A stretch of DNA of 11,747 nucleotides from Candidatus Stahliibacteriota bacterium (lineage in GTDB: Bacteria > Hydrothermota > Tepidihabitantia > B3-TA06). The translations under genes were made by a program, and so were the position numbers. Below are positions 1 to 6,429 of this stretch, piece by piece. The stretch covers positions 1 to 11,747 of the forward strand of contig JAUVJT010000046.1 of assembly GCA_030592225.1 (NCBI GenBank), given 5' to 3'. Each line of letters starts with the position of its first letter. Within the stretch, counting starts at the first letter, position 1. The notes beneath the pieces were generated by a model. That model saw nothing but the letters and a program-made list of their open reading frames with translations, was not told the DNA's origin and did no database searches.

Positions 1-16
1 CAGACTGACGAAAGAC

Positions 17-42
17 TAGGGCGGGATTCAAACCCGCCCCTA
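17..42. repeat. Inverted repeat with GC-rich arms (TAGGGCGGG / CCCGCCCCTA)
   Basis: GGGCGGG (19-25) and CCCGCCC (33-39) form a 7-bp stem around ATTCAAA. Further stems can form outside it: GACGA (7-11) with TCGTC (46-50), or ACTGAC (4-9) with GTCAGT (54-59). The ...CCCCTAC edge is shared with the palindrome at 97-122, so both look like members of one dispersed repeat family. No coding function is visible. Whether it ends an upstream transcript cannot be told, because the upstream gene is outside the window. Confidence 0.65.
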
Positions 43-96
43 CGCTCGTCCAGGTCAGTTTCCGTGTTTCCAGAACTCTTGCGGTCCCGGAATACC

Positions 97-122
97 TAGG
101 GGCACGGCTTGCCGTGCCCCTA
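97..122. repeat. Near-perfect palindrome, 12-bp arms
   Basis: TAGGGGCACGGC (97-108) and GCCGTGCCCCTA (111-122) are exact reverse complements separated by TT. In RNA this would be a very stable hairpin, but neither side carries a T-tract, so a plain intrinsic terminator is unlikely. It resembles short palindromic intergenic repeats seen in many uncultured bacterial genomes. Confidence 0.75.
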
Positions 123-238
123 CATTGATATCCCATACAACAGAGACGAACCCAGGGTTCGCAGGGGTACGCTAGAAGTATGGAGGGGAGAGAGGGTGTG
201 CGGTTCGTGCGGTGCTGTAAACACCCCACGATAAGGAC

Positions 239-266
239 TTGACAAAGATTTCCATTTGTTTACAAT
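239..266 (+). promoter_or_regulatory. Sigma70-type promoter of the PDZ-protein gene
   Basis: TTGACA (239-244), 16-nt spacer, TACAAT (261-266). It lies about 38 nt before the ATG at 305. An imperfectly spaced inverted repeat GGGTGT (194-199) / ACACCC (221-226) sits just upstream and could be an operator, which is only a guess. Confidence 0.65.
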
Positions 267-304
267 AAACGTACTATAAACGACTCGAACACAAAGGAGA
301 AGAC

Positions 305-1531
305 ATGAACAAATATTTAGCGAAGGGATTTTCGTTGGTGATGGTGGGGGTTTTAGGGTTGTTTGTTCGTCCCCTCTCTGCAGACATAAGCGCACGCGCC
401 ACCCTAATTAACTGGTTAAATGCAATCAAGGTTAACAATGAAGAAAAGGCACTTCAGTATAGCGTACTCGAACGGTGGGACGGTATTACCAGTTATACAA
501 TCCTCAAGGAGGACCCCCAACCAAATATTGGGAACTACCTACATAGTAAAGACTGGAAGCGTCAATCGTTAGATAGCCTGCACTTATGGCTTACTTGGGC
601 GGCTGCCGCAATGGATACTGCCGAGAACATAGAGGCCGCAATGGATACTGGTGAGGATGCAGATAGGGTAGCATGGGAGGCTATGGCGCACGAGTCATAT
701 GAGAAGTCATATGAAAAGCTCTATCGGGAACGTTATGGCGACCTGCCCGATTCCTTGTCTATAGTCACCAAGGTCTTTGACGGCTCTTTTAATGAACTCG
801 CAGGTCTGAAAAAAGGGGATATTTTGCTTACTTTCGATGGGAGACCAGTATACTTCTATGAGCTTCCACGTGATCCCCCTCGCAAACGCACTTTGTTCGG
901 GGAACTTTTCGTTTCTCCCAAGAAGGCCCGCCCGGAAATGGTTGAGTTGGTGGTTCTGCGAGCCGGAGATACGATTAGTATCCGGTATCCCGGAGAAGGT
1001 TGCAATATTCCCATGGCGTCTTTGAAAGAAACTATCAAGATTCCGAGTGTAAGTGTATGGGACCTCAGAAATGCCGCTGAGGAACGCGCAGGGAAGTATT
1101 ACAAAAAATGCCAGATCTTCGGCGTGCCGAACTCTCTGATAAGTCGCGTCTATAGACGCATCGGTGAATTGCGTCCGGTAAACTGGGATGCTATTCAGTA
1201 CAGCCCTTACGGGATGATGGGAAGTATCATAGATGGCATGAAGTTTGCGCTTATCTCTCAGGGACATCCTGATGCAGTTAAAGCTGTAAACAGCATTCCG
1301 ATAGGACCGGAAGCCTTGGAGTGTATGGGGGAAGGTGTATTGGTAATTAGGAACAAAACCTTTGATGTTAAACTTAGCGGTATATTCCAGGATGGTGCGT
1401 TTAAGGGACTGCCTTGGACATGGAATTACGATATTTGGGTCGCCCGTTGTGACCGGGTGGTGAACGGGGAGACTATCCCAGGCAAATGGTTGGTAATCGG
1501 GGGTATAGAATGGGAAGGATGGGAAAAATAA
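305..1531 (+). CDS. Exported PDZ-domain protein, otherwise unknown
   Basis: The 408-residue product begins with a signal peptide: Lys at 3 and 7, hydrophobic 9-20, and a plausible cleavage site after PLSA (residue 26). Residues about 150-230 look like a PDZ domain: a strand IVTKV, then ELAGLKKGDILLTFDGRPV, the usual carboxylate-loop/GDxI arrangement, then VELVVLRAGDTISI. There is no protease triad, so this is not a DegP/HtrA or C-terminal protease. The rest (27-149 and 231-408) matches nothing I know. It probably acts in the periplasm or outside, perhaps as a binding module. The start is fixed by AAAGGAGA at 293-300 with 4-6 nt spacing. Base composition is more AT-rich than in the GNAT genes downstream, and two small in-frame duplications occur (AAMDT units; SYEK units). 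Confidence 0.75.
   Translation: MNKYLAKGFSLVMVGVLGLFVRPLSADISARATLINWLNAIKVNNEEKALQYSVLERWDGITSYTILKEDPQPNIGNYLHSKDWKRQSLDSLHLWLTWAAAAMDTAENIEAAMDTGEDADRVAWEAMAHESYEKSYEKLYRERYGDLPDSLSIVTKVFDGSFNELAGLKKGDILLTFDGRPVYFYELPRDPPRKRTLFGELFVSPKKARPEMVELVVLRAGDTISIRYPGEGCNIPMASLKETIKIPSVSVWDLRNAAEERAGKYYKKCQIFGVPNSLISRVYRRIGELRPVNWDAIQYSPYGMMGSIIDGMKFALISQGHPDAVKAVNSIPIGPEALECMGEGVLVIRNKTFDVKLSGIFQDGAFKGLPWTWNYDIWVARCDRVVNGETIPGKWLVIGGIEWEGWEK
605..650 (+). repeat. 16-bp direct repeat inside the PDZ gene
   Basis: GCCGCAATGGATACTG occurs at 605-620 and 635-650. The 30-nt period keeps the frame and encodes AAMDT twice. A second in-frame duplication follows at 695-718, where TCATATGARAAG is repeated in tandem and encodes SYEK SYEK. 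Both look like replication-slippage products. Confidence 0.75.
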
Positions 1532-1545
1532 CTTTCCCTTTCTGG

Positions 1546-1563
1546 ATTTGGTATGTCCCAAAT
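1546..1563 (+). terminator. Weak hairpin after the PDZ gene
   Basis: ATTTGG (1546-1551) pairs with CCAAAT (1558-1563) around a 6-nt loop, 15 nt after the stop codon. There is no T-run after it, so terminator activity is doubtful. Confidence 0.2.
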
Positions 1564-1609
1564 ATAACACCCTTTACAACGATCGTGTTTTCATCTTGAG
1601 GGATTCTAT

Positions 1610-1670
1610 TTAAGCCTAGCGTGTAGTGCGAGGCTTAAGCCTCGCTGCCGAACCTGAAGGTTCGCACTAC
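1610..1670. repeat. Multi-stem palindromic element (cloverleaf-like)
   Basis: An outer stem GTAGTGCGA (1623-1631) / TCGCACTAC (1662-1670) encloses two further palindromes: the perfect 18-bp GCGAGGCTTAAGCCTCGC at 1628-1645, and CGAACCT/AGGTTCG at 1649-1655/1658-1664. An alternative pairing uses TTAAGCCT (1610-1617) with AGGCTTAA (1631-1638). The stems overlap, so they are partly mutually exclusive. It lies in the 368-bp gap between the PDZ gene and the winged-helix gene. The rest of that gap shows no convincing gene: the open frame at 1626-1808 runs across the palindrome and lacks a ribosome site. Confidence 0.7.
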
Positions 1671-1738
1671 TTTTATACCCACTTTAATCATCAGGGGCTT
1701 CGCCTCATCGGGGGCGCGGCCTTCGAGCGGGCAATCAC

Positions 1739-1762
1739 GCGCAACGGGAAGGGCGCTTTTTT
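1739..1762 (+). terminator. Possible short-stem terminator
   Basis: GCGC (1739-1742) and GCGC (1753-1756) flank a 10-nt loop and are followed directly by TTTTTT (1757-1762). The stem is very short and lies about 200 nt beyond the nearest upstream gene, so this is only a candidate. Confidence 0.25.
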
Positions 1763-1804
1763 CGTCTTGCAAGGCAGTTGGAGTCCCGCGCCGAGCACAA
1801 GAGG

Positions 1805-1832
1805 TTGACACCGGCCCCGAAATCGCAATAAT
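1805..1832 (+). promoter_or_regulatory. Sigma70-type promoter of the winged-helix gene
   Basis: TTGACA (1805-1810), 16-nt spacer, AATAAT (1827-1832). The predicted leader is about 60 nt, longer than for other genes in the window, and ends in AAAAGGAGA before the ATG. Confidence 0.55.
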
Positions 1833-1899
1833 TAGATGTCTTTGAATGAAGACGCATTGTTGTTGTGTAAAGGAAATTTGCCGAAAAGGAGATTTATAG

Positions 1900-2214
1900 A
1901 TGAATCCTGAAGGTAATAAAGAATGCTCACCTTTTCTGGAAAAGGCGCTGTTGAACTTCTTTGCCTATACCACCGTTTCATCAGCCATAATAGAAACCCT
2001 TGAAGGATCCGATACTCTTTCAGGGGACGAGGAAATACTTTCCAGCGTCCGTGACATCAGGCGACTGGAGATACCTCGCACCGCTGTGGAAAGCTCCCTG
2101 TTGATACTTGCCGACTCCGGCCTCCTCGTCTCCTCGCAAGGTTCTTACCGGCTCACCGATGGCGGCAAGGAGTTGGCCGCGAAGCTGGCCGGACTTCGAA
2201 TGAAGCTTCAGTAG
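1900..2214 (+). CDS. Small winged helix-turn-helix-like protein
   Basis: A 104-residue cytoplasmic protein with no signal or membrane segment. Residues about 14-34 form a helix. Residues 59-72 (PRTAVESSLLILAD) could be a recognition helix, followed by SGLLVSSQGSYRLTDGG (73-89), which has the strand-turn-strand look of a winged-helix wing, with the common tail pattern YRLTDGGKELA. This fits a MarR/PadR/ArsR-like transcription regulator fold or a DNA-binding adaptor, but I cannot assign a family or an effector. The start is supported by AAAAGGAGA (1884-1892) about 8 nt before the ATG. It stands 78 bp upstream of the first double-GNAT gene, which has its own promoter, so it is a candidate local regulator rather than a clear operon partner. 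Confidence 0.65.
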   Translation: MNPEGNKECSPFLEKALLNFFAYTTVSSAIIETLEGSDTLSGDEEILSSVRDIRRLEIPRTAVESSLLILADSGLLVSSQGSYRLTDGGKELAAKLAGLRMKLQ

Positions 2215-2242
2215 AATCCGTCCTGTCAGGGAGACCAATCAC

Positions 2243-2270
2243 TTGACCGGCAGGGAATTAGCGGCATAAT
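2243..2270 (+). promoter_or_regulatory. Promoter of double-GNAT copy 1
   Basis: TTGACC (2243-2248), 16-nt spacer, CATAAT (2265-2270). The -10 and preceding GCGG match the promoter at 6703-6730 exactly (GCGGCATAATA). Predicted leader is about 16 nt and contains AAGGAGG (2281-2287), 5 nt before ATG 2293. That ribosome site fixes the start in preference to an in-frame TTG at 2272, which would lie at or before the expected transcription start. Confidence 0.7.
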
Positions 2271-2292
2271 ATTGACTTATAAGGAGGCTTGG

Positions 2293-3417
2293 ATGCCTGT
2301 CGAGATCCGTGAGGTACGTACCGGCAAGAAAAAAAGGCTCTTCATCTACTTCCCTGAGCGGCTGTACGAGAAGCGCTACCCGCAGTGGGTGCATCCCATA
2401 TACAAGATGCAGCGCTCCTACTTTGATCCGGGCAAGAACGACGCCTGGAACCACTCGGACGTCGTGCTGTATCTCGCCTGGCGCTCGGGCAGGCCGGTGG
2501 GACGGATAATGGCGCTCATAAACCACCGGTTAAACAAGTTCCGTAGCACCAACGAGGCGCGCTTTTCGTATTTCGACTGCATAAATGACCAACAGGTCGC
2601 AACCGCTCTGCTCAACACGGCCGAGAAATGGGCACGGGCTAAGGGGGTCTCCTGCATCATCGGCCCGCTTGGTTTTACCAATACCGACACCCAGGGCATT
2701 CTGGTGGAAGGCCAGGAACACCGAAGCATCATCGTCTCCTGGTGGCACCCTCTCTACACACCGTCCCTGAGTGAGGAAGCCGGCTATCGCAAAGAAATAG
2801 ACTGGGTTGGCTACAGTATTGACCTTACCGAAAACACCATCCCCGCGGTGTACGCGAAGATAGCCAAACGGGTGCTTGCCCACACCCAATACGAGCTGGT
2901 GGAGTTTAAGCGGCGCAAAGAGTTGAAAGCATTCATAGAGCCTGTATTCAAACTGGTTAACGAATCCTACGCGGAGCTTTATGGATTTTCTCCATTGACC
3001 GACGAGGAGATTAAAAAGACGGCCGCAAACTACTTTTCTGTCCTCGACCACCGCTTTGCCAAGATAGTGACTCTGAACGAAGAGGTGGTGGGTTTTGCGC
3101 TGGGCCTGCCTGATTTGTCCCGGGGTTTCCGTGCCGCACGGGGTCGCTTGTTTCCCTTCGGGTTTACCAAGATTCTGCGCGCCCGCAACCGCAGCAAGCG
3201 TCTGGACATGGTGCTGGGAGCTATCAAACAAGGACATCGGGGCAAAGGGCTTGACGTGCTCATGGCCAATTCCATGTACCGCAGCGCCATTGACGCCGGT
3301 ATGACTCACATCGATACCCACAAGGAGCAGGAAAAAAACACCAAGGTTCGCGGGGAGCTGGAACGGGTAGGCGGCAAGATATACAAACGTTACCGCGTGT
3401 ACCGCAAAGAACTCTAA
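2293..3417 (+). CDS. Double-GNAT acyltransferase-like protein, copy 1
   Basis: A 374-residue soluble protein of a GNAT-related family known from Bacteroidetes and candidate phyla, usually annotated only as an N-acetyltransferase. The N-terminal half has FPERLYEKRYPQWVHPIY (20-37), LAWRSGRPVGRIMALINH (61-78), FDCINDQQVATALLNTAEKW (94-113) and IIGPLGFTNTDTQGILVEG (122-140), a GNAT-like fold lacking a clear acetyl-CoA loop. The C-terminal half has VVGFALGLPDL (265-275), the family signature ARGRLFPFGF (282-291) and GHRGKGL (314-320), a good match to the acyl-CoA-binding Q/RxxGxG/A loop. The ending YKRYRVYRKEL is shared with the other copies. The reaction and substrate are unknown. This copy has THKEQEKN (342-349) where copies 2 and 3 have SHHELEDN and SHNELESN, so it has drifted at a conserved late motif. 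Length agrees with the 373-residue sister genes from their chosen starts. Confidence 0.8.
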   Translation: MPVEIREVRTGKKKRLFIYFPERLYEKRYPQWVHPIYKMQRSYFDPGKNDAWNHSDVVLYLAWRSGRPVGRIMALINHRLNKFRSTNEARFSYFDCINDQQVATALLNTAEKWARAKGVSCIIGPLGFTNTDTQGILVEGQEHRSIIVSWWHPLYTPSLSEEAGYRKEIDWVGYSIDLTENTIPAVYAKIAKRVLAHTQYELVEFKRRKELKAFIEPVFKLVNESYAELYGFSPLTDEEIKKTAANYFSVLDHRFAKIVTLNEEVVGFALGLPDLSRGFRAARGRLFPFGFTKILRARNRSKRLDMVLGAIKQGHRGKGLDVLMANSMYRSAIDAGMTHIDTHKEQEKNTKVRGELERVGGKIYKRYRVYRKEL

Positions 3418-3436
3418 CCCGCAACACCCCCCGTAC

Positions 3437-3487
3437 CCTTGAGGGGCATTTTCATAACCTCCTGGGGCTAACGCCCCTGAATCAAGG
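3437..3487 (+). other. Alternative hairpins after double-GNAT copy 1
   Basis: GGGGC (3464-3468) pairs with GCCCC (3473-3477) around TAAC. Alternatively CCTTGAGGGGC (3437-3447) pairs with the same GCCCC plus TCAAGG (3482-3487), leaving a TGAA bulge. The two forms compete for GCCCC. No T-tract follows, so this is not a clean terminator. It may be a repeat or a transcript-end structure. Confidence 0.4.
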
Positions 3488-3525
3488 ATATAACACCCGC
3501 ACCCCTTCGAAGGAGAAAAGATCGC

Positions 3526-3645
3526 ATGAGGGAATGCAGCGTTCGTTTCTGGGCGCTTCTCTTATTATGGAGGCTCAGTATTCCTACCGACAAGCTGCGT
3601 CAGAAGGAAGACCACAGAGACACTGAGACAGAGCCTGCCCCTTGA
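3526..3645 (+). pseudogene. 39-codon ORF, possibly a truncated gene remnant
   Basis: ATG 3526 follows AAGGAG (3510-3515) at a rather long 10-nt spacing. The predicted product starts MRECSVRFWALLLLWRLSIP, like the beginning of a signal peptide, then runs into a hydrophilic tail and stops. The tail is encoded by ACCACAGAGACACTGAGACA (from 3611), which looks like dispersed-repeat DNA rather than coding sequence. A plausible reading is the 5' end of an exported-protein gene interrupted by a repeat. It could equally be chance. No good promoter was seen. Confidence 0.25.
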
Positions 3646-3907
3646 GATGCTAATTTTATTGCATCTTATAGGGTATCCCATAGGGTACTGAGGCACAGAG
3701 TCTTCATAAAACCGCAGAGGTAAGCTGTGCGATCTCGAAGGTTACAAAACAAATCGTCTTTTGAATCTGTGTACGCTTTGCGACGAAGTCAATCTGTGGT
3801 TTTCGGGATTAATCGACAGGCTCTCAAGGGAGGGGGAATGCGGCGGTCGGTTCGGGTTCGCATCTCAAATCATATCGTCATCACTCCTGATCCGTGAACC
3901 AATATAC
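3646..3907. other. Gene-free spacer with repeat-like segments between GNAT copies 1 and 2
   Basis: I see no supported gene here. The spacer has a hairpin AGATGC/GCATCT (3646-3651/3662-3667), a partly palindromic GGGTATCCCATAGGGTACT near 3671-3689, segments ACCACAGAGACACTGAG (3611) and TGAGGCACAGAG (3689) that resemble each other, and ACGCTTTGCGACGAAGTCAA (3773-3792), which recurs after copy 3. It looks like decayed or repeat-invaded DNA. Confidence 0.5.
3773..3796. repeat. Dispersed repeat, copy A (TGCGACGAAGTCAATC)
   Basis: The sequence ACGCTTTGCGACGAAGTCAA followed by TCTG matches 6430-6452 except for one T deletion and one C/T change. Both copies lie in spacers next to GNAT genes (before copy 2, after copy 3). 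A link to the history of the array is possible but unproven. Confidence 0.6.
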
Positions 3908-3935
3908 TTGACCTGCGGCGGATTTTCTGCATAAT
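3908..3935 (+). promoter_or_regulatory. Promoter of double-GNAT copy 2
   Basis: TTGACC (3908-3913), 16-nt spacer, CATAAT (3930-3935). AAGGAGG (3943-3949) follows after a very short leader. An in-frame GTG at 3939 coincides with the expected transcription start and precedes the ribosome site, so TTG 3954, 4 nt after AAGGAGG, is the better start. Confidence 0.7.
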
Positions 3936-3953
3936 ACCGTGCAAGGAGGCCTT

Positions 3954-5075
3954 TTGTCAATTCAGATTCGCGAGGCGAGGACGGCGAAGGAAAGACGACA
4001 GTTCATCTTCTTTCCGGAAAAGCTTTACGAGAAGCGCTACCTGCAGTGGGTGCATCCCATTTATGTCAGCGAGCGAGAGTTCTTTAACCCGGGCAAGAAT
4101 CACTCCTGGAAGTTTTGCGACGGCGTGCTGTTTCTTGCATGGCGCGACGGAAAAACAGTGGGCCGCATCATGGCGATGATTAATCATAAGGTCAACCGGG
4201 TCAACAACGAGGCAACCGGTCGGTTCGGGTTCTTTGACTGCGTCAATGACCGGGAAGTTGCCGCCAGGCTCCTTAATGCTGCCGAGGAGTGGGTAAAGAA
4301 ACGGGGATGCAGCCGTATCGTCGGCCCCCTGGGGTTCACCGACCTTGATTGCGAGGGGATGCTGGTAGAAGGCTTTGAGCACCGTGCAACCATCACCACC
4401 TGGTGGCATCCTCCCTACACACCATCCCTTATTGAGGAAGCCGGCTATCGCAAAGAGATAGACTGGGTAACCTACCTGGTGGATGTTACCAGCTTCCTGC
4501 CTGAGGTCTATCTCAAGATTACCGATCGCATCAAAAAACGCGGCGAGTACGTGCTGGTAGAATACAGCAAGCGCAGCCAGCTCAAGACCGTTATCGAGCC
4601 GATATTCAAGCTCATAAACGAAACTTTCGGCGAGCTTTACGGATTCTCGCCCCTTGATGACGACGAGATACGCAAAATTGCCGCCGACTACATCGTTATC
4701 ATCGACCCCCGGTTCGTAAAGGTGGTCTCAATAGGCGGCAAGGTGGTGGCGTTCACCATAGGGATTCCGGATATGACCAAGGGGATTCGCGCCGCCCGGG
4801 GCAGGCTGTTCCCGTTCGGAATATTCAAAATCCTCAATGCAGGCAAGCGTACCAGGCAGTTGGATATGCTTCTGGGGGGAATAGCCAAGGAACATCGGGG
4901 CAAGGGTCTTGACGTATTGATGGCAACTTCGATTTTCCGGAACGCGATTGAAGCGGGCATGACGCACATAGACAGTCATCACGAGCTGGAAGATAACCTT
5001 AAGGTACGGGCGGAGATGGAACGGCTGGGCGGAAAAACCTACAAGCGCTACCGGGTGTTTGCCAAGGAACTGTAG
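3954..5075 (+). CDS. Double-GNAT acyltransferase-like protein, copy 2
   Basis: A 373-residue paralogue of the genes at 2293 and 5303, using a TTG start. It keeps all family blocks in order: FPEKLYEKRY (20-29) and WVHPIY, LAWRDGKTVGRIMAMINH, FFDCVNDREVAARLLNAAEEW, IVGPLGFTDLDCEGMLVEGFEH, WWHPPYTPSLIEEAGYRKEIDWV, NETFGELYGFSPL, RAARGRLFPFGIF, and the acyl-CoA-loop candidate EHRGKGLDVLM. The C-terminal SHHELEDNLKVRAEMERLGG and YKRYRVFAKEL fit the family consensus as I remember it, better than copy 1 does. It is the most divergent of the three at the DNA level in the N-terminal block. Predicted to be cytoplasmic, with no signal peptide. The substrate is unknown. It has its own promoter, so the three copies could be expressed differently. 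Confidence 0.8.
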   Translation: MSIQIREARTAKERRQFIFFPEKLYEKRYLQWVHPIYVSEREFFNPGKNHSWKFCDGVLFLAWRDGKTVGRIMAMINHKVNRVNNEATGRFGFFDCVNDREVAARLLNAAEEWVKKRGCSRIVGPLGFTDLDCEGMLVEGFEHRATITTWWHPPYTPSLIEEAGYRKEIDWVTYLVDVTSFLPEVYLKITDRIKKRGEYVLVEYSKRSQLKTVIEPIFKLINETFGELYGFSPLDDDEIRKIAADYIVIIDPRFVKVVSIGGKVVAFTIGIPDMTKGIRAARGRLFPFGIFKILNAGKRTRQLDMLLGGIAKEHRGKGLDVLMATSIFRNAIEAGMTHIDSHHELEDNLKVRAEMERLGGKTYKRYRVFAKEL

Positions 5076-5186
5076 AATCCCCAACGGTATCCGACACTCA
5101 ATGAGAGGGCTGGCGTACCTTTGTGCGAAGCGCGATTTGACAATCCGCAAAATTTGCATGCGTCCAGGAGCGTTATGAGGACGTCA

Positions 5187-5208
5187 GGGGAGGCTCATCG
5201 TTCTCCCC
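5187..5208 (+). other. Hairpin in the spacer between GNAT copies 2 and 3
   Basis: GGGGAG (5187-5192) and CTCCCC (5203-5208) pair around a 10-nt loop, 112 bp after the copy 2 stop. Only TT follows, so a terminator role is weakly supported. Confidence 0.25.
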
Positions 5209-5248
5209 TTGCAGGGAGTTTCCGTCACGGTTCATTCCAGAAAAAAAC

Positions 5249-5277
5249 TTGACGGAGACGTAATTACCGGTTAAACT
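5249..5277 (+). promoter_or_regulatory. Promoter of double-GNAT copy 3
   Basis: TTGACG (5249-5254) is followed by TTAAAC at 16-nt spacing or TAAACT (5272-5277) at 17 nt. The -10 is weaker than for copies 1 and 2 and lacks the CATAAT seen there. AAGGAG (5291-5296) lies 6 nt before the TTG start at 5303. Confidence 0.5.
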
Positions 5278-5302
5278 TACCGACAATGTCAAGGAGAATG
5301 AT

Positions 5303-6424
5303 TTGTCGGTAGAGGTTCGGGAAGTTAGCACCCCTAAGGAGCGCAGGCTTTTTATCTACTTCCCGGAGCGGCTGTACGAGAAGCGCTACCCGCAGTGGGT
5401 GCATCCCATCTACAAAGGCCAGCATGAGTTCTTCAATCCCCGCAAGCACAACGCCTGGAATTTCTCGGACGCCGCCCTTTTTCTCGCCTGGCGTTCCGGC
5501 AAGGTGGTCGGCCGGGTGATGAGCATCATAAATCACCGGCTCAACGAGTTTCACAACATCAAGGAGGCGCGATTCGGGTACTTCGACTGCATTGACGATG
5601 GGGAGGTTGCCCGTGCGCTTCTTTCCGCGGCCCGGAACTGGGTCAGGGAAAGGGGGTATACCTACATCGTAGGTCCATTGGGATTTGCCAACACCGACTT
5701 GCAGGGGATGCTGGTGGAAGGGTTTGAGGAGCGTGCCAGCGTGGGGGACGCCTGGCATCCGCCCTACACCCACAAATTGGTAGAAGCGGCGGGATTTCGC
5801 AAGGAGGTAGACTGGGTAACCTACTACGTGGACTTTACCTGTCTGCCTGCGGTTTATGCGAAAATCGCCCGCAGGGTTCTTAGCAGAAACCGGTACAGGC
5901 TGGTGGAGTTCGCTCACCGCAGGGAATTTAAGCCCTGGATCAAACCGGTATTCGTTCTCATGAACGAGGCCTACGGCAGCCTGCACGGCTTTTCCCCGCT
6001 CACCGACGCTGAAATAGACAAGGTGGTGCGCGATTATCTTCCTATCCTCGATCCCCGCTTTGGCAAACTGATTACCCTGGACGAGGAGGTGGTGGCGTTT
6101 GCCGTAGGGGTTCCCGACGTTTCGGCAGGCATCAGGGCGGCGCGGGGCAGACTCTTTCCCTTTGGTATCTTCAGTGTGCTTCGCGCCCGCAAGCGCTCAC
6201 GCAGGCTGGATATGATACTGGGAGCAATCAAACAAGGACACCGGGGCAGAGGGCTGGATGTGGTTATGGCCAACGCCCTGTACGTGAGCGCCCGGAAGGC
6301 GGGAATAACCCATGCGGACAGTCATAACGAGCTTGAGAGTAATACCGCCATGCGGGGAGAGATGGAGAAGGCGGGCGGCAGGATTTACAAACGCCATCGC
6401 CTGTACCGCAAAGAACTGAATTGA
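5303..6424 (+). CDS. Double-GNAT acyltransferase-like protein, copy 3
   Basis: A 373-residue paralogue starting with TTG. The start is fixed by AAGGAG 6 nt upstream and by the MSVEVREV opening, which aligns with MPVEIREV and MSIQIREA of the other two. It carries FPERLYEKRYPQWVHPIYKG, LAWRSGKVVGRVMSIINH, FDCIDDGEVARALLSAARNW, IVGPLGFANTDLQGMLVEGFEE, RAARGRLFPFGIF and QGHRGRGLDVVM as the acyl-CoA-loop candidate. In the middle block it has DAWHPPYTHKLVEAAGFRKEVDWV where the others have a WWHP..YTPSL pattern, so a Trp is replaced by Ala at one otherwise shared position. Codons 18-36 share 56 bp with copy 1 with one mismatch, which suggests recent duplication or gene conversion. Two residues (LN) end the protein where the others end in L. 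Confidence 0.8.
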   Translation: MSVEVREVSTPKERRLFIYFPERLYEKRYPQWVHPIYKGQHEFFNPRKHNAWNFSDAALFLAWRSGKVVGRVMSIINHRLNEFHNIKEARFGYFDCIDDGEVARALLSAARNWVRERGYTYIVGPLGFANTDLQGMLVEGFEERASVGDAWHPPYTHKLVEAAGFRKEVDWVTYYVDFTCLPAVYAKIARRVLSRNRYRLVEFAHRREFKPWIKPVFVLMNEAYGSLHGFSPLTDAEIDKVVRDYLPILDPRFGKLITLDEEVVAFAVGVPDVSAGIRAARGRLFPFGIFSVLRARKRSRRLDMILGAIKQGHRGRGLDVVMANALYVSARKAGITHADSHNELESNTAMRGEMEKAGGRIYKRHRLYRKELN

Positions 6425-6429
6425 CTTAT

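Noticed and set aside
707..1570. Long minus-strand open frame (287 codons) opposite the PDZ gene
   Set aside because: It has no ribosome site or family features, and the plus strand has a signal peptide, PDZ pattern, promoter and ribosome site.
1626..1808. 60-codon plus-strand ORF between the PDZ and winged-helix genes
   Set aside because: It lies across the multi-stem palindrome, lacks a ribosome site, and its translation follows repeat sequence.
2530..3321. Minus-strand open frame (263 codons) opposite GNAT copy 1, with similar ones opposite copies 2 and 3
   Set aside because: They follow from GC-rich codons of the conserved plus-strand genes. The translations are low-complexity and differ in length and position between copies.
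3939..3953. GTG 3939 as start of GNAT copy 2
   Set aside because: It coincides with the expected transcription start and precedes the AAGGAGG site. Starting at TTG 3954 gives a length and N-terminus matching the sister genes.
5137..5162. TTGACAATCCGCAAAATTTG followed by CATGCG as a promoter after GNAT copy 2
   Set aside because: The -35 is perfect but there is no acceptable -10 at 16-18 nt, and the promoter at 5249 suits copy 3 better. It may be a decayed relative of the shared promoter core.
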